A DNA stretch of 64,000 bases from Kribbibacterium absianum. Its GTDB lineage: Bacteria > Actinomycetota > Coriobacteriia > Coriobacteriales > Atopobiaceae. Both the position numbers and the translations under genes were made by a program. Shown piece after piece: positions 25,599-34,166 of this stretch. The stretch spans positions 186,001 through 250,000 of the forward strand of contig NZ_JASJEX010000003.1 of assembly GCF_030067705.1 (NCBI RefSeq), in the 5' to 3' direction. The notes beneath the pieces were generated by a model. It searched no databases and was not told the DNA's origin. It saw only the letters and a program-made list of their open reading frames with translations. Each line of letters starts with the position of its first letter. The first letter of the stretch is position 1.

Positions 25599-26342
25599 GT
25601 GTCCGATTTCGAGCGGTCCGATTCCAGCCTGCTGTACGTGCAGGTGGCGGACTACGTGCGCGAGAAGATCTACAGCCATGAGTGGGGCGTCGACGACCGC
25701 ATCCCCTCCGAGCACGAGCTGATGGCGATGCTCGGCCTGTCCCGCGGCACCGTGCAGAAGGGTATCCGCGCGCTGGTGGACGAGGGTCTGCTCGTGCAAC
25801 AGCGCGGCCGCGGCACCTACGTGGTGCAGCCGGTGATGGCCGAGCCGTCGGGCAACAAGCTCTTGTCGTTCGCGGAGTCGATGGGGTCACAGGGCATCCC
25901 GTTCGTCACCACGGTGGTCGAGAAGCGCGTGGAGCCGGCCAACAAGGCCTGTGCCTGGGCGCTTCACGTGAAGCGCGGCGCCCCCATCCTCTACTTGGAG
26001 CGCGTGCGCTCGGTGTTCGACGAGCCGGTGATGTTCATCGAGAGTCACGTGGCGCTGTCCCAGTGCCCGGGGCTCGAGGACGTGGACTTCACCGACGAGG
26101 GGCTCTTCGTCGCCGTCGCGCGGACGAGCGGGCGCACCATCGGACGCTCCGAGCGCATCTTCTCGGCTCGCGTGTGCGGCAAGCGGCGCTCGGAGTGGCT
26201 CCGCTGCGACGAGCACGCGCCGGCGCTGGAGTTGGAGCAGACGGTCTTCTTCAGCGACGGCACCGCGTTCGAGTGGGGGAGCGTGTGGCTCCCGGCCAAC
26301 CGCTGCGTCATCAGTAGCACCACGCAGCGTCTCGCGTTCTGA
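25599..26342 (+). CDS. GntR/HutC family transcriptional regulator
   Basis: A 247-residue regulator. The N-terminal winged helix (about residues 12-78) has YVQVADYVREKIYS, IPSEHELMAMLGLSRGTVQKGI and LVQQRGRGTYVVQP, all standard GntR wording. The C-terminal UTRA-type effector domain has YLERVRSVFDEPVMFIESHV. The GTG at 25599 is preferred because GGGGAGG ends 6 nt upstream; an ATG at 25575 is in frame. UTRA domains bind small sugars or amino acids, but no target operon is adjacent. Confidence 0.88.
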   Translation: MSDFERSDSSLLYVQVADYVREKIYSHEWGVDDRIPSEHELMAMLGLSRGTVQKGIRALVDEGLLVQQRGRGTYVVQPVMAEPSGNKLLSFAESMGSQGIPFVTTVVEKRVEPANKACAWALHVKRGAPILYLERVRSVFDEPVMFIESHVALSQCPGLEDVDFTDEGLFVAVARTSGRTIGRSERIFSARVCGKRRSEWLRCDEHAPALELEQTVFFSDGTAFEWGSVWLPANRCVISSTTQRLAF

Positions 26343-26878
26343 CCGGAGGCCTACGCCCGCCGGCTCGGTGCTTGGGAAGCTTCCAGCGCTTTGGACACCT
26401 TGTGACCGTGGCTCCATGTTGCCTATTGGGGGAGTGACGCCGCGATTCTCGGGGAAGAAGAATCCCGAGCACGAAGACGGTGATTCCTGCGGGCGTTCCC
26501 CCGACGCCCCTGGACCTCCAACACCGCCTCCGCCGGAGCCCGGACGCCAGCGCGTCTTTCTCTCTGCTTTCTCTCCGCTGGCGCCTGGGCTCCATTTTTG
26601 TGTCCGGCGTCGACCCGGTGTCACCGGCGGTGCGGCTTTCCGGGCGCCCTCGGCTCCATCGCATTCTCAACCGTCGCCGCCGCTCGGTAGCGAAACTTCT
26701 GAAGTGCCTTCAGGTATGGCGCTTGGATGTGCCTCTCCACCTGATTCCGTTAAATCGAAGTCCCTCGTTTTTTCTCGGGAATAGCACCGGTCGAGGGAAT
26801 TCGATGAAGGCCCCGGACGAGGTCGTCCTGTCCCGCACGACGCAGAGGCCGGGACGCGAGCAACGAGTGAGGTGGATC
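26343..26878. other. Gene-free leader region before the pepC cluster
   Basis: A 536-bp stretch without a convincing gene. The pepC1 frame stays open back to 26480, but the implied extension is Arg/Pro/Ser-rich and unlike PepC N-termini. A small hairpin CTCGGG...CCCGAG (about 26447-26469) is the only clear structure. The region probably holds the pepC1 promoter. Confidence 0.55.
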
Positions 26879-28237
26879 ATGGAGCTGACAAAGCAGGACC
26901 TGGAGCGCATGCGGGCGTCCTACCGGGAGGCAAAGGCACAGCACATCGCCGAGAACGCCGTGAAGAACAACGGCATCCACGCGAGCGCCGAGCGCGAGAG
27001 CGTGGCGGTGACCAAGAACCAACCGGTGTTCTCCATCGACGTGGACTCCGAGGCCGTCGCCAACCAACGCCAGGCGGGCTTCTGCTGGGACTACTCCGGC
27101 CTGAACTTCCTGCGCTGGCACATCGAGAAGAACCTCGACCTGCCCCACGGCACGTTCCAGCTGTCCCAGGCCCACACGATCTTCTACGACAAGCTGGAGA
27201 AGGCCAACTTCTTCATGGAGTCGATCATCAAGTACGCCGGCGACGGCCTCGACGACCGTCGCGTCGACTTCCTGCTGGCCCAGCCGCAGCAGGACGGCGG
27301 CGACTTCGACCCGTTCGTCGCGCTCGTTGAGAAGTACGGCGTCGTGCCGTATGACGCGTACCCCGACACTGCGCCCTCCAAGAACACCGCCGAGCTCAAC
27401 GCGGTCCTCGACCGCCTGCTTCGTGAGGACGCCCTGGCGCTCCGCGACGCCGTCGCCTCTGGCAAGGAACAGCGTGCGCTCGACGACATGCGCAAGGACA
27501 TGCTCAACGAGGTCTATCGCGTGATGTGCGTGGCCTTCGGCGAGCCGCCCGAGAGGGTCGACTTCGAGTACCGCGACAGCAAGAAGCAGTACCATGCGGA
27601 CCTCGGCCTCACGCCGCTCGAGTTCTACAAGAAGTACCTGGGCGCCGTGAACCTGCCGGACTATGTGGGCGTCATCAACCTGCCGGGCGAGCGCTTCCCG
27701 TACAACAACGTCTACACCATCGACATGGCCCACGAGATGCAGGGCGGCGCGCGTCACCTGCGCTACCTCAATGTGGAGATGGCGCAGCTCAAGGGCTTTG
27801 TGCTCGACCAGCTCAAGGCCGGCGAGCCGGTGTGGTTCGCGTCCGATGTGACCCAGGACGCCGACTTCCAGAAGGGCATCCTCGACCTCGATCTGTACGA
27901 CACCGAGCAGCTCTTCGACGTGAAGTGGACCATGGACAAGGCGCAGCGCTTTGACATGGGCCAGTCGATCCCGACCCACGCGATGATGATCGCCGGTGTG
28001 GACCTTGTGGACGACAAGCCGGTGCGGTGGAAGATCGAGAACTCCTGGGGCACGGAGAACGGCGGCAAGCCGACCGGCCACAAGGGCTACTTCATCGCCA
28101 GCGACGCGTGGTTCGACAACTACGTGTACGAGGTCGCCATCGACCGCAAGCGGCTGCCCGAAGACCTCCAGAAGCTCTATGACGAGGGCGAGGCCAAGGT
28201 GTGGCCGTACTGGAACGGCTTCAACCCGCTGCCCTAA
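26879..28237 (+). CDS. pepC: Aminopeptidase C (bleomycin hydrolase family), paralogue 1
   Basis: Papain-like cysteine aminopeptidase of family C1B, 452 residues, normally a cytosolic homohexamer that trims peptides. Catalytic elements: the oxyanion Gln and nucleophile Cys in NQRQAGFCWDYSG (near residues 59-71), His in THAMMIAGVDLVD (near 366), and Asn in WKIENSWG (near 386). The usual core is GRCWxFA; here it reads GFCWDYS, with Arg replaced by Phe and an Asp after the Trp. The same change occurs in both neighbours. The ATG at 26879 follows GAGGTGG. First of three tandem paralogues. Confidence 0.92.
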   Translation: MELTKQDLERMRASYREAKAQHIAENAVKNNGIHASAERESVAVTKNQPVFSIDVDSEAVANQRQAGFCWDYSGLNFLRWHIEKNLDLPHGTFQLSQAHTIFYDKLEKANFFMESIIKYAGDGLDDRRVDFLLAQPQQDGGDFDPFVALVEKYGVVPYDAYPDTAPSKNTAELNAVLDRLLREDALALRDAVASGKEQRALDDMRKDMLNEVYRVMCVAFGEPPERVDFEYRDSKKQYHADLGLTPLEFYKKYLGAVNLPDYVGVINLPGERFPYNNVYTIDMAHEMQGGARHLRYLNVEMAQLKGFVLDQLKAGEPVWFASDVTQDADFQKGILDLDLYDTEQLFDVKWTMDKAQRFDMGQSIPTHAMMIAGVDLVDDKPVRWKIENSWGTENGGKPTGHKGYFIASDAWFDNYVYEVAIDRKRLPEDLQKLYDEGEAKVWPYWNGFNPLP

Positions 28238-28255
28238 GAGCGCATCGTCCGCGCC

Positions 28256-28366
28256 TGGACGCTTCGGTCAAAGCCATTTGTCCACGCTCCAGCCCGCGAC
28301 AGCGTGGACAAACGGCTCTCTCCCAAGCGTCCAGGCGTGGACAAACGGCTCTCTCCCGAGCGTCCA
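28256..28366. repeat. 29-nt palindromic repeat array, locus A3 (3 units)
   Basis: Units at 28256-28284 (forward), 28305-28333 and 28338-28366 (inverted). The gaps are 20 nt and 4 nt, the same layout as the locus before trpF, and the 20-nt spacer is nearly the same sequence (both begin CGCTCCAGCC and end CAGCG). It lies between paralogues 1 and 2 of pepC. Confidence 0.95.
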
Positions 28367-28400
28367 CGGGGACGCTCTGCACGACACAGAAAGGTTCACC

Positions 28401-29762
28401 ATGGAACTCACCAAGGAACTCCTCGGCCGGTTCGCCGAGGACTACAAGAAACAGGGCGCCGCGGCCGTCATCGCCGAGAACGCCGTCAAGAACAACGGCA
28501 TCCACGCCGCCGCCGAGCGCGAGACCTGCGCCGTGACCGACAACGCGCCGGTCTTCTCCGTGGACGTCGACTCCGAGGCCGTCGCCAACCAGCGCCAGGC
28601 CGGCTTCTGCTGGGACTTCAGCGGCCTTAACTTCCTGCGCTGGCACATGGAGAAGAAGCTCGACCTGCCCCACGGCTCCTTCCAGCTCTCGCAGGTCTAC
28701 ACGATCTTCTACGACAAGCTCGAGAAGTCGAACTTCTTCATGGAGCAGATCGTGAAGTACGCCGGCGACGGCCTCGACGACCGTCGCATCGACTTCCTGC
28801 TGGCCCAGCCGCAGCAGGACGGCGGCGACTGGGACCCGTTCTGCGCCCTGGTCGAGAAGTACGGCGTCGTGCCCCAGAGCTCGATGCCGGACACCGCGCC
28901 CTCCAAGAACACCGCCGAGCTCAACGCCGTGCTCAACAAGCTGCTGCGCCAGGACGCCCAGCAGCTTCGTGACGCCGTCGCCTCTGGCAAGGAGGGGAAG
29001 GCCATCGACGACCTGCGCTCCCAGATGCTCTCCGAGGTCTACCGCGTGCTGGCCGTGTGCTTTGGCGAGCCGCCCCAGCATGTGGACTTCGAGTACACCG
29101 ACAGCAAGAAGAAGTACCACGCGGACCTCGGGCTCACGCCGCTCGAGTTCTACAAGAAATACCTGGGCGACATCGACCTCAAGCGGTTCCAGGCGGTCAT
29201 GAACCTGCCCACCGTGCCCTTCGACGAGCACTACACCATCGATATGACCCACGAGGTGCAGGGCGGCCACAACCCCATCAGCTACCTCAACCTCTCGATG
29301 GACGACCTCAAGGCCCTCGTCATCGCCCAGCTCAAGGGTGGTCAGCCGGTGTGGTTTGGCTGCGACGTGACCCAGGACGCCGACTTCCAGAAGGGCATTC
29401 TCTCCGAGAAGCTCTACGACCTCGAGACGCTCTTCAACATCACGTGGACCATGGACAAGGCTGAGCGCTTCGAGACCCTGCAGTCGCTGCCGACCCACGC
29501 GATGATGATCGCCGGCGTGGACCTCGTGGACGACAAGCCGGTGCGCTGGAAGATCGAGAACAGCTGGGGCGCCACCGCCGATGGCAAGCCCGTGGGCCAC
29601 AACGGGTACTTCATCGCGGACGACCCCTGGTTCGACCAGTACGTGTTCGAGGTGGCCATCTCCGATAAGTACCTGAGCGACGAGCAGAAGAAGATCGCCG
29701 CTGGCGAGGCCAAGGTGCTCCCGTACTGGAACGCGTTCAATCCGGTGCCGCTGGCTGAGTAG
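28401..29762 (+). CDS. pepC: Aminopeptidase C (bleomycin hydrolase family), paralogue 2
   Basis: A 453-residue family C1B peptidase, very close to paralogue 1 over its length. The active-site Cys segment is NQRQAGFCWDFSGLNFLRW, the His is in THAMMIAGVDLVDDKPVRW, and the Asn is in WKIENSWG. The C-terminal end, whose last residues enter the active site in characterised PepC and set aminopeptidase specificity, is FNPVPLAE here and FNPLP in paralogue 1. The ATG at 28401 has GAAAGG upstream. It is probably a recent tandem duplicate, separated from its neighbours by a repeat array and a structured leader, so expression may differ among copies. Confidence 0.92.
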   Translation: MELTKELLGRFAEDYKKQGAAAVIAENAVKNNGIHAAAERETCAVTDNAPVFSVDVDSEAVANQRQAGFCWDFSGLNFLRWHMEKKLDLPHGSFQLSQVYTIFYDKLEKSNFFMEQIVKYAGDGLDDRRIDFLLAQPQQDGGDWDPFCALVEKYGVVPQSSMPDTAPSKNTAELNAVLNKLLRQDAQQLRDAVASGKEGKAIDDLRSQMLSEVYRVLAVCFGEPPQHVDFEYTDSKKKYHADLGLTPLEFYKKYLGDIDLKRFQAVMNLPTVPFDEHYTIDMTHEVQGGHNPISYLNLSMDDLKALVIAQLKGGQPVWFGCDVTQDADFQKGILSEKLYDLETLFNITWTMDKAERFETLQSLPTHAMMIAGVDLVDDKPVRWKIENSWGATADGKPVGHNGYFIADDPWFDQYVFEVAISDKYLSDEQKKIAAGEAKVLPYWNAFNPVPLAE

Positions 29763-29777
29763 CCATCGCTTGATGCG

Positions 29778-29902
29778 GGCTGGAGGGATCCAAGGGTTCC
29801 GCACCAAGTAATAGGTCGCTCCACCCTTAATCCCGCCAGCCTCAACCGGCGCTGGGGACGGACTTCGAGACCACCTGCGTTTCTCGGCGGAGCCGGGAAA
29901 CG
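29778..29902 (+). promoter_or_regulatory. Structured leader before pepC paralogue 3
   Basis: Two hairpins occupy the 155-bp gap. The first pairs 29778-29788 with 29831-29841 (GGCTGGAGGGA with TCCCGCCAGCC, one mismatch) around an inner AGGGT/ACCCT stem. The second pairs CGTTTCTCGGC (29878-29888) with GCCGGGAAACG (29892-29902) around a 3-nt loop, ending about 5 nt before the ribosome site AAAGGA. A role in RNA stability or translation control is inferred. Confidence 0.55.
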
Positions 29903-29917
29903 CGCGAAAGGACAACC

Positions 29918-31261
29918 ATGGAACTCACCAAGCAGATGCTTGCGACGTACTCCGAGCAGTACCGGGACGCTGCGGCCCAGCACATCTCTGAGAACGCCGT
30001 CAAGAACAACGGCATCAAGGCCGCCGCCCAGAGCGAGGGCTACAACTCCCAGAACCTGCAGCCGGCCTTCTCCATCGACGTGGACGACGAGGCCGTCGCC
30101 AACCAGCTCCAGGCCGGCTTCTGCTGGGACTTCGCCGGCAACAACTTCCTGCGCTGGCACATGGAGAAGAACCTCGACCTCAAGCACGGCAGCTTCCAGC
30201 TGTCGCAGCTGTGGATCGCGTTCTGGGACAAGCTCGAGAAGTCGAACGCGTTCCTCGAGCGCATGGTCGAGTACGCGGGCGACCCGATGGACGACCGCCG
30301 CATCGCCTGGCTGCTCCAGAACCCGCAGCAGGACGGCGGGGACTGGGACCCGTTCTGCGCGCTCGTCGACAAGTACGGCGTCGTGCCCCTGGAGTCCATG
30401 CCCTTCACGGAGCCGGCCAAGAACACGGCCGAGGTCAACGCCGCACTGAACCGCCTGCTGCGCCAGGACGCCCTCGAGCTGCGCACGATGGCCAACGACG
30501 GCAAGGGCCCCAAGGCCCTGGACGACCGCCGCGCCGAGATGATGAGCGAGGTGTACCGCATGCTGTGCATCTCGTTCGGCGAACCGCCCACAAAGGTGGA
30601 CTTCGAGTACCGCGACGCCAAGAAGAACTACCACCGGGACGCAGGCCTTACGCCGCAAGAGTTCTACAAGAAGTACCTGAGCCCCTCGGTGAACCTCGCC
30701 GACTACGTGAGCGTCGTGAACTGCCCCACCGACGACACGCCCTACAACCAGGTCTACGGGCTCGAGCTGGCCGAGCAGATGATCGGCGGCCGGCAGATCC
30801 GCTACCTCAACGTGGACATCGACGCCCTGAAGGGACTCATCATCGACCAGCTCAAGGGCGGCGAGCCGGTCTGGTTCGCCTGTAACGTCGTGCCCGACTC
30901 CAACTTCGTGTCCGGCGTCCTGTCCGAGAAGCTCTACGACTTCGAGCAGCTCTTCGGCATCACCTGGACCCAGGACAAGACCGAGCAGTTCCTGTACCTC
31001 CAGAACGCGATGGACCACGCGATGATGATCGCCGGCGTGGACATCGTCGAGGGCAAGCCGGTTCGCTGGAAGATCGAGAACAGCTGGGGCACCAAGAACA
31101 ACGGCAAGCCCACCGGCCACGACGGCTATTTCCTGGCCGACGACGACTGGTTCTCGATGTTCCTCTGGGAGGCCGCGATCAACAAGAAGTACCTGGACGA
31201 GGACCAGAAAAAGGCCCTCGAGGGCGATGTCACGATGCTGCCGTACTACAGCCAGCTGTAA
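29918..31261 (+). CDS. pepC: Aminopeptidase C (bleomycin hydrolase family), paralogue 3
   Basis: A 447-residue family C1B peptidase, the most divergent of the three. The Cys segment is NQLQAGFCWDFAGNNFLRW, the His region AMDHAMMIAGVDIVEG, and the Asn region WKIENSWGTK. The three catalytic positions are kept, while the residue before His is Asp rather than Thr. The C-terminus ends MLPYYSQL, unlike the FNP ends of the others, so the exit of the tail into the active site and hence cleavage pattern may differ. The ATG at 29918 follows AAAGGA. A strong terminator follows. Confidence 0.92.
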   Translation: MELTKQMLATYSEQYRDAAAQHISENAVKNNGIKAAAQSEGYNSQNLQPAFSIDVDDEAVANQLQAGFCWDFAGNNFLRWHMEKNLDLKHGSFQLSQLWIAFWDKLEKSNAFLERMVEYAGDPMDDRRIAWLLQNPQQDGGDWDPFCALVDKYGVVPLESMPFTEPAKNTAEVNAALNRLLRQDALELRTMANDGKGPKALDDRRAEMMSEVYRMLCISFGEPPTKVDFEYRDAKKNYHRDAGLTPQEFYKKYLSPSVNLADYVSVVNCPTDDTPYNQVYGLELAEQMIGGRQIRYLNVDIDALKGLIIDQLKGGEPVWFACNVVPDSNFVSGVLSEKLYDFEQLFGITWTQDKTEQFLYLQNAMDHAMMIAGVDIVEGKPVRWKIENSWGTKNNGKPTGHDGYFLADDDWFSMFLWEAAINKKYLDEDQKKALEGDVTMLPYYSQL

Positions 31262-31284
31262 ACGCCTCTCGTCCCCGCACGTAC

Positions 31285-31322
31285 CGGCCCCGGCTGTCTT
31301 CGCGACGGCCGGGGCCGTTTTT
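31285..31322 (+). terminator. Intrinsic terminator of the pepC cluster
   Basis: CGGCCCCGGC (31285-31294) pairs with GCCGGGGCCG (31308-31317), followed by TTTTTC. It begins 24 nt past the pepC3 stop. Confidence 0.92.
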
Positions 31323-31384
31323 CGTGCCGCGGGCTTTGGGCTGGCCCTGATGTAGGACGCGAGGCAACCGCGCGAGACAAGAAA

Positions 31385-31409
31385 GCGGCCGCCCCTGTGG
31401 GACGGCCGC
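31385..31409 (-). terminator. Intrinsic terminator of pyk
   Basis: On the minus strand, GCGGCCGTCCC pairs with GGGGCGGCCGC around a very short loop and is followed by TTTCTTG. It lies 32 nt beyond the pyk stop. Confidence 0.85.
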
Positions 31410-31441
31410 TCGCCTTCGTGCCGATGTCTGCGCGCGCGAGG

Positions 31442-32887
31442 TTAGGAGACCTGCGCCACCATCATCATGTTGGTGCTCGTGATGTAGTCGCCCTGGCTCG
31501 GCGAGGTCTGCGGGTCGCCGGCCGTCACGACGGCGAGGTCGCCGGTGTCCACGACGCCGTTCTTCTTGGCCACGTTGAGCGCGTCGTAGATGGTCGCGGA
31601 GAGCGTGCCCTGCGTGGTGGACTTGAACGCCTGGACGCCCCAGTAGAAGGAGCACTTGCGGATCGTGATCTCGCTCGGGCTCACGGCGTACACCGGGAGC
31701 TTCGGACGGAAGTTGGACACGATACGGGCGGTGCGGCCGGTGGCCGTCGGGGCGAGGATGCAGATGGCGCCGCAACGGTCGGCGGTGGTCACGGACGCGA
31801 AGCCGATGGCGCCGTTCACGTTGCGCACGCCGCCGCGGTCGAAGTAGCGGTGACGCTCCTCGAGGAAGTGCTCGGTCTCCTCGCAGATGGAGGCCATCAT
31901 CTCAACGGCCTTGACCGGGTACTTGCCGGCCGCGGTCTCGCCGGAGAGCATCACGCAGTCGGTGCCGTCGAGCACGGCGTTCGCGACGTCGGCCACCTCG
32001 GCGCGGGTCGGGCGCGGGTTGCGGATCATGGAGTCGAGCATCTGCGTCGCGGTGATGGCCGGCTTGTAGGCCTCGTTGCACTTCCGGATGATCGCCTTCT
32101 GGATGTGCGGGACCTTCTCGGGCGGGATCTCCACGCCGAGGTCGCCGCGGGCCACCATGATGCCGGAGGCGGCGTCGATGATCTCGTCGATGTTGTCCAC
32201 GCCGAGCGCGCACTCGATCTTCGGGTACACGGACACGCGCGGGCAGCCGTGGTCGGCGCAGAGCTGGCGGATCTGGCGCACGCCCTCGGCGTCACGGATG
32301 AAGGACGCGGCGATGGCGTCGATGCCCATCTCGCAGCCGAAGGCGATGTCCTTCTTGTCCTGCTCGGTCACGGCCGGGAGGCCGATGGCGACGTTCGGGA
32401 CGTTGACGCCCTTGTGCTCGCCCAGCTCGCCGCCGTTGGTGACGACGCAGTAGATGTCGGTGCCCTCGACGTGGTCCACCTCGAGGCCGATGAGGCCGTC
32501 GTCGATCAGGATCACGGAGCCCTTGGTGACCTCCTCCGGCAGCGCCTTGTAGTCGAGCGAGAAGCGCTCGGCAGTGCCGATGACGTCGTCGTCGGTGGTG
32601 ACGACCACGTGGTCGCCGGTCTTGAGGGTCACCTTCTGGCCGCCCTCGAGCAGGCCGGTGCGGATCTCGGGGCCCTTGGTGTCGAGCATGATGGCGACGT
32701 TGGCGCCCAGCTCGTCGGACACGCGGCGCACGCGCTCGATGCCGGCCTTGTGGTACTCATGGCTGCCGTGCGAGAAGTTGAAACGGGCGACGTTCATGCC
32801 GGCCTTGATCAGCTCGCGCAGGACGTTCTCGTCCTCGGTCGAGGGGCCCATCGTGCAGACGATCTTCGTCCTCTTGGTTGGCTGCAT
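31442..32887 (-). CDS. pyk: Pyruvate kinase
   Basis: Final ATP-forming step of glycolysis, phosphoenolpyruvate plus ADP to pyruvate plus ATP. The 481-residue protein starts TKIVCTMGPST and has the nucleotide/PEP site NFSHGSHEYH, the catalytic Lys in VYPKIECALG, the divalent-metal region MVARGDLGVEIP, TQMLDSMIRNPRPTRAEVADVANAVLDG, and the C-terminal allosteric domain with ILAPTATGRTARIVSNFRP. The ATG at 32887 sits behind AAAGGAAC; a longer frame to 32953 lacks family similarity. It lies downstream of the D-lactate dehydrogenase gene with a terminator between, giving a small glycolysis/fermentation cluster. Confidence 0.97.
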   Translation of the reverse strand: MQPTKRTKIVCTMGPSTEDENVLRELIKAGMNVARFNFSHGSHEYHKAGIERVRRVSDELGANVAIMLDTKGPEIRTGLLEGGQKVTLKTGDHVVVTTDDDVIGTAERFSLDYKALPEEVTKGSVILIDDGLIGLEVDHVEGTDIYCVVTNGGELGEHKGVNVPNVAIGLPAVTEQDKKDIAFGCEMGIDAIAASFIRDAEGVRQIRQLCADHGCPRVSVYPKIECALGVDNIDEIIDAASGIMVARGDLGVEIPPEKVPHIQKAIIRKCNEAYKPAITATQMLDSMIRNPRPTRAEVADVANAVLDGTDCVMLSGETAAGKYPVKAVEMMASICEETEHFLEERHRYFDRGGVRNVNGAIGFASVTTADRCGAICILAPTATGRTARIVSNFRPKLPVYAVSPSEITIRKCSFYWGVQAFKSTTQGTLSATIYDALNVAKKNGVVDTGDLAVVTAGDPQTSPSQGDYITSTNMMMVAQVS

Positions 32888-32955
32888 GAAGTTCCTTTCT
32901 TTTGAATCCGTGTCCGCTCGGTACCTACATTCCCATAACGGACGCCCACACAAAA

Positions 32956-32982
32956 GCCGGCCCCGAATTCACGAGGCCGGCC
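32956..32982 (-). terminator. Terminator between the D-lactate dehydrogenase gene and pyk
   Basis: On the minus strand GGCCGGCC pairs with GGGCCGGC and is followed by TTTTG. It is 11 nt past the dehydrogenase stop, so pyk probably has its own promoter in 32888-32950. Confidence 0.85.
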
Positions 32983-32993
32983 GAAACATCCGG

Positions 32994-33992
32994 TTAGCAG
33001 ACGATGTTGGGCTTGGGCAGCGTGTCAAGCTCGCCGTTGGCGAAGGCCCGCCCGTTGGAGAGCGTGGTCCGCGCGATGGCCGCCAACGCCTGCTTGGTGA
33101 AGAAGGCCTGGTGCGAGGTCACCACGGTGTTCGGGAACGAGCACAGCGTGGAGACGACGCTCTCAAAGACCGCACTGGAGCGGTTCTTGAAGACGTTGGG
33201 GCCCTCCTCCTCGTACACGTCGAGGCCGCAGGCGCCGATCTTCTGGGTGCGGATGCCGTCGATGAGGGCCTGCGTGTCGACGAGGCCGCCGCGGGCGGTG
33301 TTCACGAAGATCACGCCGGGCTTCATCTTCTCGATGGCCGCCGCGTCGATCATGTGGTAGTTGCTCTCGAAGAGCGGGCAGTGGAGCGAGATGAGGTCGG
33401 ACTGCTCGAGCAGCGTGTCGAGGTCGACGTACTCCACGAAGTCCTTGAGCGCCGGGTTCTCGTACACGTCGTAGCCGAGGACCTTCATGCCGAAGCCGCG
33501 GACGACGTTGCACATCGCGGCGCCGATCTTGCCGGTGCCCACGATGCCGGCCGTCTTGCCGTACAGCGTGGTCCCGAGCAGGCCGGAGAGCGCGTAGTCG
33601 TTCTCGCGCACGCGGTTGTAGCCCTTGACGATGTGGCGGTCGGCGGCGAGGGCGAGGCCCATGGCGTGCTCGGCGATGGCCTCGGGGGAGTAGCCCGGGA
33701 CGCGCAGCACGCTGATGCCGAGCTCCTTGGCCACGTCCACGTTCACCGCGTCGAAGCCGGCGCAGCGCATGAGGACGAGCTTGATGTCGAAGCCCGCGAG
33801 GATCTCGAGGGTCATCGCGTGGATGTCCGAGTTCACGAAGCCGCAGACGGCGTCGAAGCCCTTGGCCAGGGTCGCCGTGATGGGGTTGAGGTCGGCCTCG
33901 ATGAACTCGATCTCCATGTCCGTGAAGTCCTTGAGCTCTTCCTCGAACGACTTCTTGTCGTAGTCCATGGTGTCGTAGAACAGGATGCGCAT
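32994..33992 (-). CDS. ldhA: D-lactate dehydrogenase (D-2-hydroxyacid dehydrogenase family)
   Basis: NAD-dependent D-2-hydroxyacid dehydrogenase, 332 residues, most like fermentative D-lactate dehydrogenases. The Rossmann motif GIVGTGKIGAAM is near residue 148. Catalytic positions are Arg in NTARGGLVD, Glu in DVYEEEGP and His in SHQAFFTKQA. VPGYSPEAIAEHAMGLAL is a typical LdhA block. It would regenerate NAD+ from pyruvate, which fits its place beside pyruvate kinase. The ATG at 33992 follows AGAGGGAGAAG. A related specificity such as 2-hydroxyisocaproate cannot be excluded. Confidence 0.88.
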   Translation of the reverse strand: MRILFYDTMDYDKKSFEEELKDFTDMEIEFIEADLNPITATLAKGFDAVCGFVNSDIHAMTLEILAGFDIKLVLMRCAGFDAVNVDVAKELGISVLRVPGYSPEAIAEHAMGLALAADRHIVKGYNRVRENDYALSGLLGTTLYGKTAGIVGTGKIGAAMCNVVRGFGMKVLGYDVYENPALKDFVEYVDLDTLLEQSDLISLHCPLFESNYHMIDAAAIEKMKPGVIFVNTARGGLVDTQALIDGIRTQKIGACGLDVYEEEGPNVFKNRSSAVFESVVSTLCSFPNTVVTSHQAFFTKQALAAIARTTLSNGRAFANGELDTLPKPNIVC

Positions 33993-34166
33993 CGCTTCTC
34001 CCTCTGATGGGACGGCAGGGAACGGGTCGGGGCTCAGCGCCTCGAGCCATAGTCGGGTGCGATTCTACGCGGGCGCCTCGGAGGCGACGCGGTGAGCCGG
34101 GGACTCCATGTAAAAAGTTGCCCATCTAGCAGGGACAACTTGCCGACGGCGCAGCGAGGGGAGGTT

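Noticed and set aside
26480-26878. A 133-codon upstream extension of pepC1
   Set aside because: The frame is open only because of high GC. The implied peptide is Arg/Pro/Ser-rich, unlike PepC N-termini, and a good ribosome site precedes the ATG at 26879.
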